From Pristionchus mayeri (lineage: Eukaryota; Nematoda; Chromadorea; Rhabditida; Neodiplogasteridae), in NCBI GenBank assembly GCA_036245805.1, contig BTRK01000003.1, positions 16,098,464 to 16,162,463 of the forward strand: DNA of 64,000 bases. The letters are read 5' to 3'. Below, one piece after another: positions 60,353 through 64,000 of the stretch (within the stretch, counting starts at the first letter, position 1; the number at the start of each line of letters is the position of its first letter). The notes under the pieces were generated by a model. It did no database searches and was not told the origin of the DNA. It worked only from the letters and a program-made list of their open reading frames with translations. The position numbers and the translations under genes are program-made.

Positions 60353-61500
60353 TTCCTCGTCGTCGAGTTCTCCACGCTGCTGCACTCCCACCAAAAGTTG
60401 GCACAATTTGACCAGGAAGAATCTCTACCATAAATTGTATTTTTGCTGTATATTGGACTGATAAAGATTGATCTTCTATTATCCCATACATCGCAATATT
60501 ATTCGAGAAAGATAAATCAACCCCAATTTTCGAATTGCGTTCATCATGTTTCTCACAATTGTTGGATACCATTTCCTGTAAACATTGTCGGGATTGTGGC
60601 TGAACTAGTGGTAATCCTCTTAGATTTAGATGATCATCATCAATCCCTGACAACATGAATCCGACACCTTTTTCGTTAAGATACCGAAGGGTTTGGGAAA
60701 ATATTTACAGTCAATTACTGTGGCTGAAGTGAGGAGCAGGAATGGAGAAGGAGGAAAGGGGAAGGAGAGAGAGAGAGGTGGGCGGAGTTTGTCGCCCGCT
60801 TCGAGAGGATGCAGCAGCTTCAGTGATGACTGGACGTGGTGGGTACTCTATACCTTACATGAATGCACTTTCTAACTGGTCATTAATTTTGACCGCGGAA
60901 TGAAGAAGGCATCACCCAGTTCCGACCGGCACCCAAATGAAGGCAGGGTGAAGCCTGATTATGCCTTGATTATTAATCGTGTTTTCTAGGGTTTGTTATA
61001 TTTCTCAACGTGGTTTTTTCACTGTTTGAGTGAGATGGAGATATGAATTGGCTAGTGTAGACTGTATTGGCACTTAGATCGGATCAAATAAATGTTCTGA
61101 ATCCCGACGCCGACGTCGTCTGCTCTTTGGTGGCGTTCCTGTGCCTACCGTCGAGCAGTGGAGATGACGATTCCATCGAGGGACGAGAGGAAGGTAAGGA
61201 TGGAGGTCAGTGAAAGGTATGCAATTTCACAAATATTATAATTTTCTAAATAAGAAAGGTGGATGCACGACTGTCATCGGTCGTTGGTTTGGACCTATGG
61301 ACGAGAAGTGATACATGAAAGAACCAAGCAAATGTTCGCATCCGTGTTTCAGAAGTCGCTATAGGTTGATGAAACTGAGCAATTACGCTAGCTCTTTGAG
61401 TGTTAATCAATACATATATATAAAGCGCAGTCTGACTCCGTCTGACCGGATTGCGAAATAGGGAGGGGAGGGAGGGATGACGTTAGGAAGCCATCAATCC
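60353..61500. other. region with no clear gene
   Basis: Non-coding flank between the RPS29-like ORF and the satellite. One weak exon-like patch lies at about 61110-61195 (open, GC-rich, followed by GGTAAGG), without recognisable motifs. AATAAA occurs near 61085. A GA-rich patch lies at 60735-60780. Confidence 0.4.
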
Positions 61501-64000
61501 ATTACCGTATACCAATCAATAATTAGCATTGGGTCAACTACCGTATACCAATCGATAATTAGCCATGGGTCAACTGTTATTCCGTGGGTCAGATTTATGA
61601 CTTTGACCTTTGATCTTTGAATTACCGTATACCAATCAATAATTAGCATTGGGTCAACTACCGTATACCATTCGATAATTAACCAAGGGTCAACTGTTAT
61701 TCCGTGGGTCAGATTTATGACTTTGACCTTTGATCTTTGAATTACCGTATACCAATCAATAATTAGCATTGGGTCAACTACCGTATACCAATCGACAATT
61801 AGCCATGGGTCAACTGTTATTCCGTGGGTCAGATTTATGACTTTGACCTTTGATCTTTGAATTACCGTATACCAATCAATCATTAGCATTGGGTCAACTA
61901 CCGTATACCAATCGACAATTAGCCATGGGTCAACTGTTATTCCGTGGGTCAGATTTATGACTTTGACCTTTGATCTTTGAATTACCGTATACCAATCAAT
62001 AATTAGCATTGGGTCAACTACCGTATACCAATCAATAATTAGCATTGGGTCAACTACCGTATACCAATCGACAATTAGCCATGGGTCAACTGTTATTCCG
62101 TGGGTCAGATTTATGACTTTGACCTTTGATCTTTGAATTACCGTGTACCAATCAATAATTAGCATTGGGTCAACTACCGTATACCAATCAATAATTAGCA
62201 TTGGGTCAACTACCGTATACCATTCGATAATTAACCAAGGGTCAATTGTTATTCCGTGGGTCAGATTTATGACTTTGACCGTTGATCTTTGAATTACCGT
62301 ATACCAATCAATAATTAGCATTGGGTCAACTACCGTATACCAATCGACAATTAGCCATGGGTCAACTGTTATTCCGTGGGTCAGATTTATGACTTTGACC
62401 TTTGATCTTTGAATTACCGTATACCAATCAATAATTAGCATTGGGTCAACTACCGTATACCAATCAATATTTAGCATTGGGTCAACTACCGTATACCATT
62501 CGATAATTAACCAAGGGTCAATTGTTATTCCGTGGGTCAGATTTATGACTTTGACCTTTGATCTTTGAATTACCGTATACCAATCAATAATTAGCATTGG
62601 GTCAACTACCGTATACCAATCGACAATTAGCCATGGGTCAACTGTTATTCCGTGGGTCAGATTTATGACTTTGACCTTTGATCTTTGAATTACCGTATAC
62701 CAATCAATAATTAGCATTGGGTCAACTACCGTATACCAATCAATAATTAGCATTGGGTCAACTACCGTATACCAATCGATAATTAACCAAGGGTCAACTG
62801 TTATTCCGTGGGTCAGATTTATGACTTTGACCTTTGATCTTTGAATTACCGTATACCAATCAATAATTAGCATTGGGTCAACTACCGTATACCAATCGAT
62901 AATTAGCCATGGGTCAACTGTTATTCCGTGGGTCAGATTTATGACTTTGACCTTTGATCTTTGAATTACCGTATACCAATCAATAATTAGCATTGGGTTA
63001 ACTATCGTATACCAATCGATAATTAACCATGGGTAAACTGTTATTCCGTGGGTCAGATTTATGACTTTGAACTTTGATCTTTGAATTACCTATACCAATC
63101 AATAATTAGCATTGGGTCAACTACCGTATACCAATCGATAATTAGCCGTGGGTCACCTCTTATTCCGTGGGTCAGATTTATGATTTTGATCTTTGATCTT
63201 TGAATTACCGTATGCCAATCAATAATTAGCATTGGGTCAAATACCGTATACCAATCGATAATTAGCCATGGGTCACCTCTTATTCCGTGGGTCAGATTTA
63301 TGATTTTGACCTTTGATCTTTGAATTACCGTATACCAATCAATAATTAGCATTGGGTCAACTACCGTATACCAATCGATAATTAGCCATGGGTCACCTCT
63401 TATTCCGTGGGTCAGATTTATGATTTTGACCTTTGATCTATGAATTACCGTATACCAATCAATAATTAGCATTGGGTTAACTATCGTATACCAATCGATA
63501 ATTAGCCGTGGGTAAACTGTTATTCCGTGGGTCAGATTTATGACTTTGAACTTTGATCTTTGAATTACCTATACCAATCAATAATTAGCATTGGGTCAAC
63601 TACCGTATACCAATCGATAATTAGCCGTGGGTCACCTCTTATTCCGTGGGTCAGATTTATGATTTTGATCTTTGATCTTTGAATTACCGTATGCCAATCA
63701 ATAATTAGCATTGGGTCAACTACCGTATACCAATCGATAATTAGCCGTGGGTCACCTCTTATTCCGTGAGTCAGATTTATGATTTTGATCTTTAATCTTT
63801 GAATTACCGTATGCCAATCAATAATTAGCATTGGGTCAAATACCGTATACCAATCGAAAATTAGCCGTGGGTCACCAATTATTCCGTGAGTCAGATTTAT
63901 GATTTTGATCTTTAATCTTTGAATTACCGTATGCCAATCAATAATTAGCATTGGGTCAAATACCGTATACCAATCGATAATTAGCCATGGGTCACCTCTT
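61501..64000. repeat. 120-bp satellite array running off the window
   Basis: A tandem array with a 120-bp unit (ATTACCGTATACC ... TTTGATCTTTGA). Each unit holds two related half-motifs TACCGTATACCAATCRA; some units have an extra 36 bp, a third copy of that half-motif. Unit and insert lengths are multiples of 3, which explains the 499-aa repetitive open frame on the minus strand (62993-61494). That frame is not a gene. From about 62990 the array has a higher-order period of about 479 bp. Confidence 0.95.

Noticed and set aside
61494..62993. 499-aa repetitive protein on the minus strand
   Set aside because: Produced by a satellite whose period is a multiple of three; neighbouring monomers break the frame and no non-repeat exon is attached.
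61501..64000. CRISPR-like array
   Set aside because: Eukaryotic context, contiguous 120-bp monomers with no unique spacers; it is a satellite.

Overview
The window is nematode genomic DNA. It carries short multi-exon genes with typical nematode introns, putative trans-splice acceptors just upstream of several start codons, and recognisable orthologues of nematode proteins. The A/T-rich introns are crowded with the short motifs CTACCGTA/TACGGTAG and TTTGATCTTTGA. I think a Pristionchus-like (diplogastrid) worm is likely, but that is an inference from general character only.

Layout. A plus-strand gene whose 5' end lies outside the window encodes the C-terminal 375 residues of an ALDH9-type aldehyde dehydrogenase (286-4864). 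Then come five consecutive minus-strand genes, in transcription order from the right: the 40S ribosomal protein SA gene rps-0 (55004-53694), a sphingosine-1-phosphate phosphatase-like PAP2 enzyme (53187-36235), an R-Ras/M-Ras-type small GTPase (35319-31165), an FHIP/FAM160 subunit of the FTS-Hook-FHIP dynein adaptor (29931-17847, 30 exons, 979 aa) and a HIRIP3-type H2A-H2B chaperone (17279-5823). The HIRIP3-like gene contains a run of amplified exons. Exon phases were checked by hand and close for ALDH, FHIP, PAP2, Ras and RPS-0. To the right of rps-0 on the plus strand lie frame-broken, out-of-order fragments resembling ORC1/CDC6 AAA+ ATPases (about 55.5-59.7 kb) and an intronless RPS29-like ORF that has lost one zinc-ligand cysteine (60182-60352). 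The window ends inside a 120-bp satellite array (61501 onward).

The introns hold a dense set of mobile DNA: an intact-looking DD37D mariner with perfect 27-bp terminal inverted repeats; a truncated DD34D mariner; three long fold-back elements flanked by TTAA; two copies of another fold-back family, one of which contains two further nested insertions; an 8-bp-duplicating fold-back element; an 8-bp-duplicating MITE next to a splice donor; and an inverted pair of tRNA-like SINE units. Most long introns owe their size to these insertions.

The five minus-strand genes have unrelated jobs (translation, sphingolipid breakdown, GTPase signalling, endosome transport, chromatin). Spacing of about 0.5-1.2 kb leaves open shared transcription but does not show it. 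I did not recognise a wholly new multi-gene system. The most unusual signals are the recurrent extended splice-donor sequence GTACGGTAG, the DR1-like motifs in the satellite and introns, the amplified-exon array, and the TTAA-flanked fold-back elements.
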